From Tibeticola sediminis (lineage in GTDB: Bacteria; Pseudomonadota; Gammaproteobacteria; Burkholderiales; Burkholderiaceae_C): DNA of 64,000 bases. Location of the stretch: contig NZ_RKQL01000006.1 of NCBI RefSeq assembly GCF_003843835.1, forward strand, positions 110,024 through 174,023, written 5' to 3'. The notes beneath the pieces are model-generated. The model saw only the letters and a program-made list of their open reading frames with translations. It searched no databases and had not been told where the DNA came from. Made by a program: the position numbers and the translations under genes. Positions 9,953 through 18,250 of the stretch are shown piece by piece (position 1 is the stretch's first letter; the number at the start of each line of letters is the position of its first letter).

Positions 9953-10506
9953 TCAAGCGCGCGTTCGACTTCGCAGCCAGCGCGCTCGCCCTGCTGCTGC
10001 TCAGCCCCGTGCTCGCCACGGTGGCGCTGGTAGTGTGGCTCGAGGATGGGCCGCCGGTGCTGTTCCGGCAGGCGCGCATCGGCCTCGGTGGGCGGCCGTT
10101 TCAGATGCTGAAATTCCGCAGCATGGTGAAGGACGCCGCCGCCCGCGGGCCCTACTACACGCAAGGGGCAGACCCGCGCATCACGCGCGTGGGCCGCTTC
10201 ATCCGCCGCACGAGTCTGGACGAGCTGCCGCAGCTCATCAACGTGCTCAAGGGCGAGATGAGCCTCGTCGGACCGCGCCCCGACCTGCCGGCGCAGCAAA
10301 GCCTGTACGCGCCCGAAGACTGGGCGCTGCGCTGCAGCGTGCGGCCCGGCCTCACGGGACTGGCGCAGGCCTTGTACCGTTCCGACTGCACCGAGCGCGA
10401 GCGGCTCGAAGCCGATCTGCGCTACGTGCGCGAGGCCTCGTTCGGGTTGGACCTGAAGATCCTCTGGTGGACGCTGGGCCGGCTCAGCGGTCGGGGAGCG
10501 AACTGA
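9949..10506 (+). CDS. Small phosphoglycosyl transferase (initiating sugar transferase)
   Basis: Monotopic membrane enzyme of the PglC/WcaJ type that transfers a sugar 1-phosphate from a UDP-sugar to undecaprenyl phosphate, the first step of glycan assembly. At 185 residues it is the short PglC-like form: N-terminal KRAFDF, a re-entrant hydrophobic helix at residues 10-32, the KFRSM box, the catalytic DE pair in [24 protein letters not shown], and PGLTGLAQ. Overlaps the preceding gene by four bases; asnB follows after two bases. The sugar may be the diamino sugar made by the 19743 and 18251 products, but this is inference. Confidence 0.9.
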   Translation: MIKRAFDFAASALALLLLSPVLATVALVVWLEDGPPVLFRQARIGLGGRPFQMLKFRSMVKDAAARGPYYTQGADPRITRVGRFIRRTSLDELPQLINVLKGEMSLVGPRPDLPAQQSLYAPEDWALRCSVRPGLTGLAQALYRSDCTERERLEADLRYVREASFGLDLKILWWTLGRLSGRGAN

Positions 10507-10508
10507 GC

Positions 10509-12341
10509 ATGTGCGGCATTTTCGGTTACTGGAGCCCCCGGCGCGACGCGCTCTCCGATGAGACGCTGGCCGCCATGGGCGACGCGCTGCGCCACCGCGG
10601 CCCCGATGACGCGGGCCTGCACCACGACCGCGCGCGCGGCGTGGCGGTGGGCAACCGGCGGCTCGCCATCATCGACCTCGCCGGCGGCCACCAGCCCTTC
10701 GTGAGCGATGACGGCCGCATCGCCGTGGTGCAAAACGGCGAGATCTTCAACCACGTCGAGCTCGCCGCCGAGCTGCGCGCAGCGGGCGTGCGGCTCGACA
10801 CCCACTCGGACACCGAAGTCATCCTGCGGCTCTACGAGCGCGAGGGCATCGCCTGCCTCAAGCGGCTCAACGGCATGTTCGCCATCGCCATCGACGACGC
10901 GCGCGAGGACGCGCTATACCTCGCGCGCGACCGCATCGGCGTCAAGCCCCTCTATGTGATGCAGGCCGGCTCAACCACCCTGTTTGCCTCAGAAATCAAG
11001 GCATTCTGGCCGTACGCCGGCGCAAATCGCGGCTTCAATGCTATTGATTTCGAAGCAATCCATCACTACCTCAGCTTCAACTACATCCCCGCGCCCTGGA
11101 CCATCTGGCGCACGGTGCGCCACGTCATGCCCGGCACCTGGCAGCGCCACGGCCGCGACGGTCGCGTGCACACCGAGCGCTGGTGGCGCCTGGCCGACCA
11201 GGCCGAGACGCCGCAACCCCACGCCGCCTGGGCCGAGGAGTGCCTGAGCCTGCTCGACGACGCCACGCGCATCCGCCTGCGCGCGGACGTGCCGTTTGGC
11301 GCCTTCCTCTCGGGCGGTGTCGATTCGAGCACCATCGTCGGCCTCATGGCGCGGCATGTCAGCGCGCCCGTCAAGACCTTCTGCATCGGCTCCGACGACC
11401 CGCGCTTCGACGAATCGGCCCATGCCGCCGAGGCCGCCCGGCGCTTTGGCTGCGACCACACCTGCGAGGTCGCCTCGCCCGACATGCTCGGGCGCTGGCC
11501 CCAGGTGCTCGCCGCGCTCGACCAGCCGCACGGCGACGCCTCCTTCATGCCCACGCTGCGCGTGAGCGAGCTCGCCGCCCGGCACGTCAAGGTGGTGCTC
11601 ACCGGTGACGGCGGCGACGAGTTGTTCGCCGGCTACGACAAGTACGCCCAGTTTTTCGCCCGCCGCGACGCGCAGACCCTGCCGCTGGCGGCCTTCCAGC
11701 GCGCGTACTTCGACAGCATCTCGCTGCTCACGCCCGCGGCCAAGGCGGCGCTCTACCGCCCCGCGTTGCGCGCGCAGCTCGAGGGCCTCGACAGCTTCGA
11801 GGTCGCCGCGCGCCCCTGGTTCGACGAAGCCGCGCACTTCGACCGTATCAACCAGGCGCTCTACCTCGACATGCAACTGCTGCTGAGCGGCAACAACCTC
11901 GTCAAGCCCGACCGCATGGGCATGGCCGTGAGCATCGAGGCCCGCACGCCCATGCTCGACTGGCGCGTCATGGAGTTCGCCTTCCGCACGCCGGGCGCTA
12001 CCAAACTCGCGCCCGATGGCGACAAGAAGCACGCGTTCAAGCGTGCGGTGGCGCCCCTCATCGGCGAAACGCTCGCGTTTCGCCGCAAGCAGATGTTCAC
12101 CGTTCCCATCGGCGAATGGTTCCGCGGCGCGCGTCACGCCTGGTTGCGTCAGACGCTGCAGCACAGCCCCTTGATCGCCCACTGCTTCGAGTGGCAGCCG
12201 ATCGAGGCCATGCTCGACGCCCACCGCAGCGGCCGCGCCAACCACACCCGCGAGCTGCGCGCGCTGGCGGCGCTGGCTTTGTGGGCCGCGCCGCTGCTCG
12301 GCGACCAGCCGGCTGCGCTCGCACCGCAGGAGGTGGCATGA
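10509..12341 (+). CDS. asnB: Glutamine-hydrolysing asparagine synthetase-type amidotransferase
   Basis: A 610-residue protein with the N-terminal glutaminase domain beginning MCGIFGYW, so the cysteine nucleophile is exposed after Met removal, and a C-terminal ATP-binding synthetase domain with the PP-loop SGGVDSS at about residue 268. The family makes asparagine from aspartate, but copies in polysaccharide loci may amidate sugar acids; its place between a sugar transferase and glycosyltransferase-like genes makes that plausible here. The segment around residues 169-181 is encoded by a copy of the dispersed repeat. Stop and next ATG overlap (ATGA). Confidence 0.88.
   Translation: MCGIFGYWSPRRDALSDETLAAMGDALRHRGPDDAGLHHDRARGVAVGNRRLAIIDLAGGHQPFVSDDGRIAVVQNGEIFNHVELAAELRAAGVRLDTHSDTEVILRLYEREGIACLKRLNGMFAIAIDDAREDALYLARDRIGVKPLYVMQAGSTTLFASEIKAFWPYAGANRGFNAIDFEAIHHYLSFNYIPAPWTIWRTVRHVMPGTWQRHGRDGRVHTERWWRLADQAETPQPHAAWAEECLSLLDDATRIRLRADVPFGAFLSGGVDSSTIVGLMARHVSAPVKTFCIGSDDPRFDESAHAAEAARRFGCDHTCEVASPDMLGRWPQVLAALDQPHGDASFMPTLRVSELAARHVKVVLTGDGGDELFAGYDKYAQFFARRDAQTLPLAAFQRAYFDSISLLTPAAKAALYRPALRAQLEGLDSFEVAARPWFDEAAHFDRINQALYLDMQLLLSGNNLVKPDRMGMAVSIEARTPMLDWRVMEFAFRTPGATKLAPDGDKKHAFKRAVAPLIGETLAFRRKQMFTVPIGEWFRGARHAWLRQTLQHSPLIAHCFEWQPIEAMLDAHRSGRANHTRELRALAALALWAAPLLGDQPAALAPQEVA
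11014..11052 (+). repeat. Dispersed repeat copy inside asnB
   Basis: Plus-strand GCCGGCGCAAATCGCGGCTT then CAATGCTATTGATTT, the same layout as the minus-strand copy in murJ and the intergenic copies. It encodes about AGANRGFNAIDF, in a linker where AsnB proteins vary in length and sequence, which would explain why the insertion is tolerated. Confidence 0.5.
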
Positions 12342-13588
12342 AGCGACCGCCCACCTGGCTGTTCGTCTGCTACGGTGGCGGCCATGTCAAGGCGCTGCTG
12401 CCGGTGGCCGAGCGGGTGCGCGCGCTCGGTCTGGCCGAGCCGCTGATGCTGGCACTGACCACGGCGGCGCCGCTCGCGCGCGCGGCGGGCTTGCCCACCA
12501 TCGGCTTTCGCGATCTCGTCGAGCCGGGCGATGGCCCCGCGCTGGCCGCAGGCGCGCGCCTGGCCGATGCGCTCGAGGTCAAGGCCGCCGAGCGCGAAGA
12601 GTCGGTCGCCTACCTCGGCCTGTCCTACGCCGATCTGGAACGGCGGCTGGGTGCGTCGGCCGCCGCCGCGCAGTACGCGCGCGATGGCCGTCAGGCCTTC
12701 CTGCCGCTGACCGTGCTCGAGCGGGCGCTGCGGCGCTATGCGCCCGCGTTGGTGCTCGCGACCAATTCCCCCCGCGCCGAGCAGGCCGCGATCGAATCGG
12801 CGCGTGCGCTGGGCATTCCCAGCCTGTGCCTGCTCGACCTCTTCGGCATCTGGGAGCGCGCGCGCCTGGCCCGTCCCGACTATGCCGACGCGCTGTGCGT
12901 GCTGAACGAAGCCGTGCGCGCCGAATTCATCGCCGCCGGTCGCCCGCGCGAGCACATTCACGTGACCGGCAACCCCGCCTTCGACAGCCTGCGCGATCCG
13001 GCCCTGCCGGCGCAAGGCGCGGCGCTGCGTCGGGCGGCGGGCTTCGAGGCGCACCACGTGCTGCTGCTGGCGACCTCGCCCGAGCCGGTGCAGGTCAGCG
13101 GCATCGAGGGCAGGGGCGACCCCACGTGGCCGCGCCGCATCGAGCAGCGCCTGATCGACATCGTGCGGGCCGACCCGCGACTGGCGCTGTGGCTGCGTCG
13201 CCACCCCAGCGAGCCGCCCGCCGACGAGATCGCCGCCCTCGCGCACCCGCGCATCCGCGTCTGCACCGCCGACGTGCCCCTGCACGCCTGGCTGCACGCC
13301 GGCGACGAAGTGCTGGTGACCGTGTCGACGGTAGGCGTGGAGGCAGCGCTTGCGGGGCAGCCGGTCACGCAGATCCGCGGCTCTGTTCTTGACGCGCTCA
13401 GCCCCTTCGAGCGGATGGGCATCGCCCAGCGCGCATTGCCACTCGATGCGCTCGACACCGCATGGCCTGCCGACGCCCGGCCGCAAGCAGCGAACCGCGC
13501 CGCGGCGACGGTTGGCCCCGCGTCGGCCACCGACGCGGTGCTGGCCGTGGCACGCGGTCTGTCCACCTGGCAGGGGGTGCGCGTGTGA
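12338..13588 (+). CDS. GT-B-like glycosyltransferase/epimerase-fold protein
   Basis: A 416-residue protein that I recognise only at fold level. The start LFVCYGGGHVKALLPVAERVRALG looks like the nucleotide-sugar-dependent GT-B group (MurG, UDP-GlcNAc 2-epimerase, CDP-glycerol transferases), and the middle HVTGNPAFDSL followed by a C-terminal LHAGDEVLVTVSTVGVEAALAGQPV is typical of the second Rossmann domain that binds the nucleotide. It has no membrane segment. As the only glycosyltransferase-like gene of the locus it is the best candidate to transfer the nonulosonic acid or a neighbouring sugar. It overlaps both neighbouring genes by one to four bases. Confidence 0.65.
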   Translation: MKRPPTWLFVCYGGGHVKALLPVAERVRALGLAEPLMLALTTAAPLARAAGLPTIGFRDLVEPGDGPALAAGARLADALEVKAAEREESVAYLGLSYADLERRLGASAAAAQYARDGRQAFLPLTVLERALRRYAPALVLATNSPRAEQAAIESARALGIPSLCLLDLFGIWERARLARPDYADALCVLNEAVRAEFIAAGRPREHIHVTGNPAFDSLRDPALPAQGAALRRAAGFEAHHVLLLATSPEPVQVSGIEGRGDPTWPRRIEQRLIDIVRADPRLALWLRRHPSEPPADEIAALAHPRIRVCTADVPLHAWLHAGDEVLVTVSTVGVEAALAGQPVTQIRGSVLDALSPFERMGIAQRALPLDALDTAWPADARPQAANRAAATVGPASATDAVLAVARGLSTWQGVRV

Positions 13589-14592
13589 TGGAGCTGCGCG
13601 AACTCACGCTCGAAGAAGCGCGCCGACGCTTCGCCGCGCTGCCGCCGGATTGGCAGGTCGCTTCGCTCAGCCCCGACTTCGCGCAGGCCGACGCCTGGCG
13701 CGACCCGGCCTTGCGTTGTGTGCATGTGGCGCTCGACGGCGCCGGTTTCGAGTGGCTCACCTCGGTGCATCTGCAGCCCCTCGCGGGTCAGGCCGATTGG
13801 CTGGGTGCCATCTCACCCTATGGTTACGGCGGCGCGCTCAGCCCCTGCGAAGCGCCTGAGGCCCTGGCCGCCGTCTGGGCGCTGTGGCAGGACTGGTGCC
13901 GCAGCCGGCGCGTCGTGGCCGAACTCGCGCGCTTTCACCCGCAGGTGCCGTCCCAGCGCGGGTTCTTCGGCAAGGTGCAGCTCAACCGCCAGACGGTGTC
14001 GGTGAAGCTGCAGGGGATGGCCGCTTCGGAAGGTTTCAACACCCTCACGCGCCGAAAGATCAACCGCGCAACGCGCCACGGCGTGCGCACACGCTGGAGC
14101 GACGGCGCCGCCGACTGGGCCCGCTTCGCTGACTTTTACCGCGAGGGCATGCGGGCCATCGGCGCCCGCCCGTTCTATCTGTTTGCCGACCCCTATTTCG
14201 CCGCCTTGCGCGGCCTGCCGCACGCGCGGCTGCTGGTGTGCGAGCACGAGGATGAATGGCTGTCCGCAGCCGTGTACCTGTTAGGCGCGCGGATTGCGGA
14301 ATACCATCTGGGCGCGAGCAGCGAGCGCGGCAAGGCGCTGGGCACCCCCTATCTGCTGCAGGCTGCAGCCATCGAGCGCGCCACGGCCGAGGGGCTGGAG
14401 GCCTTGTACCTCGGCGGCGGCACCGACACGCGAGCCGACAATCCGCTGCTGTTCTACAAGCTGGGGTTTTCACGGCACACGCTGCCGTTCTACGTGGGCG
14501 AGGCGGTGCACGACCCGGCGGCGTATTGGGCGCTGGCCGCGCGGCGGGGCTACAGCCCGCAGTCACCGCCGCCGCGGGTGTTGCTGGACTGA
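13588..14592 (+). CDS. FemAB/GNAT-like acyltransferase in glycan locus
   Basis: A 334-residue protein with the duplicated GNAT layout of the FemAB group. The second half has YLLGARIAEYHLGASSERGKALGTPYLLQAAAIERA and then FYKLGFSRHTLPFYVG, the pattern of the acyl-CoA or aminoacyl-tRNA binding half. The first half includes NTLTRRKINRATRHGVRTRW, as in FemX-like proteins. The ATG at 13588 shares one base with the previous stop (TGATG). In a nonulosonic acid locus the missing step is N-acetylation of the 4-amino sugar; this gene is a candidate for it or for side-chain decoration. Neither can be decided from sequence. Confidence 0.7.
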   Translation: MELRELTLEEARRRFAALPPDWQVASLSPDFAQADAWRDPALRCVHVALDGAGFEWLTSVHLQPLAGQADWLGAISPYGYGGALSPCEAPEALAAVWALWQDWCRSRRVVAELARFHPQVPSQRGFFGKVQLNRQTVSVKLQGMAASEGFNTLTRRKINRATRHGVRTRWSDGAADWARFADFYREGMRAIGARPFYLFADPYFAALRGLPHARLLVCEHEDEWLSAAVYLLGARIAEYHLGASSERGKALGTPYLLQAAAIERATAEGLEALYLGGGTDTRADNPLLFYKLGFSRHTLPFYVGEAVHDPAAYWALAARRGYSPQSPPPRVLLD

Positions 14593-14631
14593 AGCAGAAC
14601 CGAAGACAGAGCACAAGAGAAACGAACCACC

Positions 14632-15321
14632 ATGGCACGCGACCCCCTCTGGGAAGACATGTTCACGCAGCACGCCTGGGGCCGCTACCCGGCCGAAGAC
14701 CTGGTGCGCTTTGCCGCCCAGCGACTCGGTGCCCGGCAGCCGCGCAGCGACACCCGGGTGCTCGAAGTCGGCTTTGGCACCGGCGCCAACCTCTGGTTCC
14801 TTGCCCGTGAAGGCTATGCAGTCAGCGGGCTCGAGGGCAGTGAGGCGGGCCTTCGCCGCGCCCAGACCCGCCTCGACGAGGAGGTGCCCGAATGGCGCAC
14901 CGCCGCCGGCGAGGGCAGTCTGCGCGCGGGCGACATGTGCGAGCCCTTGCCCTGGGCAGATGCCCGCTTCGACGCCGTGCTCGACTGCGACGCCGTGACC
15001 TGCGTCGATCACGCATCGGCCTGCAGGGTCTATGCCGACATGCACCGCGTCTGCAAGCCCGGCGGCTGGCTCTATGTGCGCACGCCGGCGGCCGGCTGCT
15101 GGGGCGAAGGCACCGGCGAGCCCGCCGGCCACCACGCGTGGCGCTGCGCCGAGGGGCCGTTCGCCGGCACGGGCGCGGTGCGCTTCGCCACCGAGGCCGA
15201 CCTCGATGAGCTGTTCGCCCCATGGGAGCGGGTGAGCGTGGAACAGGTTTCTCGCACCCTGCAGAACCGACAGAAGCTTCATGTCGAATGGGTGGTCATC
15301 GCGCGAAAGGCGGCCGCATGA
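14632..15321 (+). CDS. Class I SAM-dependent methyltransferase
   Basis: A 229-residue protein with the SAM-binding motif I VLEVGFGTGAN at residues 43-53, the acidic post-I position LEGSEAG, motif II FDAVLDCDAVTCVD and post-II CKPGGWLYVRTP. Target unknown. In a nonulosonic acid locus an O- or N-methyl substituent on the sugar is the simplest reading. It begins 39 bases after the acyltransferase-like gene and overlaps the neuA-like gene by four bases. Confidence 0.85.
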   Translation: MARDPLWEDMFTQHAWGRYPAEDLVRFAAQRLGARQPRSDTRVLEVGFGTGANLWFLAREGYAVSGLEGSEAGLRRAQTRLDEEVPEWRTAAGEGSLRAGDMCEPLPWADARFDAVLDCDAVTCVDHASACRVYADMHRVCKPGGWLYVRTPAAGCWGEGTGEPAGHHAWRCAEGPFAGTGAVRFATEADLDELFAPWERVSVEQVSRTLQNRQKLHVEWVVIARKAAA

Positions 15322-16046
15322 GCGGCCTCACCATCGCCACCGTCTGTGCGCGCGGCGGCAGCAAGGGCTTGCCGCGCAAGAACCTGTTGCCCTTCGCCGG
15401 CAAGCCGCTCATCGTGCACAGCATCGAGCAGGCGCTGGCCTGCGCCGGGCTGGCCGGAGTCCATGTCTCGACCGATGACGAAGAGATCGCCGCGGTCGCT
15501 GCTGCGGCGGGTGCGCGCGTGCCCTACCGCAGGCCGGCCGAACTGGCCACCGACGAAGCGGGCAAACTGCCCGCCATCGAGCACCTGGTGCGCCACCTCG
15601 AAGCCCAGGGGCTGGTCATCGCGACGGTCGTCGATCTGCAGCCCACCTCGCCGCTGCGCACCCCGGCCGACATCGAAGGGGCGCTGGCCGAGTTCACGCG
15701 CACCGGGGCGGAACTGGTCGTCAGCGTCACCGAGCCCTCGCACAATCCGTACTACACGCTGGTGGAAGCGCAGCCCGACGGCACGCTCGCCTTGTCCAAG
15801 CCGGCAGCGTTTGCGCGGCGGCAGGACGCGCCGGCCGTCTGGGGGCTCAACGGTGCGATCTACGTCTGGCAGCGTGCCGCCCTGGGGCGCGCGGCGCGCG
15901 AGGGCTTCTGGGCGGTGCGCTCGCGGCCGTTCCCGATGCCGCGCGAACGCTCGGTCGACATCGACGACCGCTTCGATTTCGAACTGGCCGAGTGGCTGCA
16001 TCAACGTGCGCAGCGTACCCAGGCTGTGGAGACCCAACATGACTGA
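15318..16046 (+). CDS. neuA: CMP-nonulosonate cytidylyltransferase (NeuA/LegF type)
   Basis: Activates a nine-carbon keto sugar acid with CTP to the CMP-sugar used by transferases. The 242-residue protein starts with the signature TVCARGGSKGLPRKNL at residues 7-22 and has LQPTSPLRTPADIEGAL and the C-terminal SVDIDDRFDFELAEWL expected of the family. It is the short form without extra domains. Its reading frame overlaps neuB by eight bases and the methyltransferase gene by four. Whether the substrate is sialic, legionaminic or another acid must be judged from the neighbours, which favour legionaminic. Confidence 0.9.
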   Translation: MSGLTIATVCARGGSKGLPRKNLLPFAGKPLIVHSIEQALACAGLAGVHVSTDDEEIAAVAAAAGARVPYRRPAELATDEAGKLPAIEHLVRHLEAQGLVIATVVDLQPTSPLRTPADIEGALAEFTRTGAELVVSVTEPSHNPYYTLVEAQPDGTLALSKPAAFARRQDAPAVWGLNGAIYVWQRAALGRAAREGFWAVRSRPFPMPRERSVDIDDRFDFELAEWLHQRAQRTQAVETQHD

Positions 16047-17067
16047 CGTGTTCGTCATCGCCGAAGCCGGCGTCAACCACAACGGCCGCCTCGACCTCGC
16101 GCTCGCCCTGTGCGACGCCGCCAAGGCCGCGGGGGCCGACGCGGTGAAGTTTCAAACGTTTCGTGCCGAAGACGTGGTCACGCCCACGGCGGCCACGGCG
16201 GACTACCAGCGCACCAACACCGGCGCGACCAGCCAGTTCGAGATGATTCGCGCGCTCGAGCTCGACCTCGAGGCGCATGCCCGGGTCGCCGCGCACTGCG
16301 CGCAGATCGGCATCGAGTTCTTCTCCACGCCCTTTTCCGAACCTGCGGTCGACGAACTGGTCGCGCTCCGTGTGCGCCGGCTCAAGCTGCCCTCGGGTGA
16401 GTTGACCAACCGGCCGCTGCTCGAACACGCGGCGGCCACCGGGCTGCCCTTGCTCGTGTCCACCGGCATGGCCACGCTGGAGGAGGTGCACGAGGCCCTG
16501 GGCTGGATCCGCGCGCGCTGGGCGGTGGCCGGCTTCACGACGCCGCCCTCGCTCACGCTGCTGCACTGCACCTCGGCCTACCCGGCGCCGGCCGACGCCC
16601 TGAACCTGCGCGCCATCACCACGCTGGCGCAGGCCACGGGCCTGCCGGTGGGGTATTCGGACCACAGCCATGGCATGGAGGCCGCGCTGGCTGCGGTGGC
16701 GCTCGGGGCCTGCGTGATCGAGAAGCACCTCACGCTGGACACGGCCCTGCCCGGCCCCGACCACCGCGCCTCGGCGGACCCCGCGGCCTTCGCGCGCATG
16801 GTGGCGGGCATTCGCACCGTCAGCGCCATGCTGGGTGACGGCGTCAAGCGCCCGCAGCCCATCGAGGCCAACACCCGCGACGTGGCCCGGCGCAGCATCG
16901 TGGTGGTGCGCGATCTGCCGGCGGGCCATGTGCTCACCGCCGACGACCTGGCCTTGCGCCGCCCGGGCACGGGGCTGGCGCCGGCGCTGCTGGGCGCCTT
17001 GCCGGGCCAGCGGCTGCGCGTCGCCCTGAGCGCCTGGACCACGCTGACGCCGGAGGTGCTGGGGTGA
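16039..17067 (+). CDS. neuB: N-acetylneuraminate/legionaminate synthase (NeuB/LegI type)
   Basis: Condenses phosphoenolpyruvate with a six-carbon acetamido sugar to the nine-carbon acid. The 342-residue protein shows the TIM-barrel signature FVIAEAGVNHNG, then GADAVKFQTF, FFSTPF and YSDHSHG, and ends in an antifreeze-like SAF domain (RRSIVVVRDLPAGHVLTADDLALRRPG, about residues 278-305). The next gene starts on its last base. Confidence 0.93.
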   Translation: MTDVFVIAEAGVNHNGRLDLALALCDAAKAAGADAVKFQTFRAEDVVTPTAATADYQRTNTGATSQFEMIRALELDLEAHARVAAHCAQIGIEFFSTPFSEPAVDELVALRVRRLKLPSGELTNRPLLEHAAATGLPLLVSTGMATLEEVHEALGWIRARWAVAGFTTPPSLTLLHCTSAYPAPADALNLRAITTLAQATGLPVGYSDHSHGMEAALAAVALGACVIEKHLTLDTALPGPDHRASADPAAFARMVAGIRTVSAMLGDGVKRPQPIEANTRDVARRSIVVVRDLPAGHVLTADDLALRRPGTGLAPALLGALPGQRLRVALSAWTTLTPEVLG

Positions 17068-18227
17068 TGTCCGGGCCGCGCCGCAGTGTGCTGTACGTCA
17101 CCGGCACGCGCGCCGATTTCGGTCTGATGCGCCATGTGTTGCAGGCCATCGACGCGCACCCCCGCCTGCGCCTGCAACTGGCCGTCACCGGCATGCATCT
17201 GAGCCCGGCCTTCGGCGAGACGGTGCGCGAGATCGAAGCCAGCGGCCTGTCCATCGCCGCGCGCATGCCCACCGAGGTCGATGCGCGCAGCCCGGCCGCG
17301 ATGGCGCGTGGCATCGGGCACCTGGTGGGCGCGCTGACCGACGTGCTCGAACGCGAGCGCCCCGATCTGCTGCTGCTGCTCGGCGACCGCGGCGAGATGC
17401 TCGCCGGCGCGATTGCGGCGCTGCATCTGGGCATTCCGGTCGTGCACCTGCATGGGGGGGAGCGCTCGGGCACCGTGGATGAGCCGGTGCGTCATGCCAT
17501 CACCAAGCTCAGCCACTGGCATTTCGTGGCCACCGAGGGCTCGCGCGAGCGGGTGATCCGCATGGGCGAGCGGCCGGAGCATGTCTGGGTCACCGGTGCG
17601 CCCAGCCTCGATGGACTGGCGGCGGTGCTCGACGCACCGCGGGATCGCACCCTGGCCCGGCTGGGGCTGGACGCGGCTGCGCGCTATGCGCTGGTGCTGT
17701 TCCATCCGGTGGTGCAGCAGATGCACGACGCCGCGCAGCAGACGCAGGCGCTGGCCGATGCGCTGGGCCAGGCGGCGCGCTCGCGCGACCTGCACCTGGT
17801 CTGGCTCGAGCCCAATGCCGATGCGGGGTCGGCCGGCATTCTGCAGGCGCTGGACGCGGCCTCGGCGCAACTCGGCGCGCGGCTCGTGCGCATCACGCAC
17901 CTGGAGCGGCCGCACTATCTCGAGGCCTTGCGTCATGCCGATCTGCTGGCGGGCAACTCGTCTTCGGGCATCATCGAGGCAGCGTCGCTGGGTACGCCGG
18001 TGCTCAACGTGGGTGACCGACAGCGCGGCCGCGAGCGCAATGCCAACACCTTCGATTGCGGCGTGCGCCCGGCAGAGATCGCCGCGGCCTTGCAGCAGGC
18101 GCTGGCGCATGGCCGCTTTGCGCCAGCCAATGTGTACGGCGACGGCCGTGCGGCCGAGCGCATCGTCGAACTGCTCGCGGACACGCCCATCGCCCCGGAC
18201 CTGCTCGACAAGATCAACACCTACTGA
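17067..18227 (+). CDS. neuC: Hydrolysing UDP-sugar 2-epimerase (NeuC/LegG type)
   Basis: Removes UDP from a 2-acetamido UDP-sugar with inversion at C2, giving the free manno-type sugar used by NeuB. The 386-residue protein has VTGTRADFGLM at the start, LLGDRGEMLAGAIAA, HLHGGERSGTVDEPVRHAITKLSHWHFV, and NSSSGIIEA in the second domain. ATG at 17067 shares one base with the neuB stop; GTG at 17064 would add one residue. With the dehydratase and aminotransferase downstream the likely substrate is UDP-N,N'-diacetylbacillosamine, as for LegG, not UDP-GlcNAc. Confidence 0.92.
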   Translation: MSGPRRSVLYVTGTRADFGLMRHVLQAIDAHPRLRLQLAVTGMHLSPAFGETVREIEASGLSIAARMPTEVDARSPAAMARGIGHLVGALTDVLERERPDLLLLLGDRGEMLAGAIAALHLGIPVVHLHGGERSGTVDEPVRHAITKLSHWHFVATEGSRERVIRMGERPEHVWVTGAPSLDGLAAVLDAPRDRTLARLGLDAAARYALVLFHPVVQQMHDAAQQTQALADALGQAARSRDLHLVWLEPNADAGSAGILQALDAASAQLGARLVRITHLERPHYLEALRHADLLAGNSSSGIIEAASLGTPVLNVGDRQRGRERNANTFDCGVRPAEIAAALQQALAHGRFAPANVYGDGRAAERIVELLADTPIAPDLLDKINTY

Positions 18228-18250
18228 CGCCTCTTGCGCGCCCGCCCACC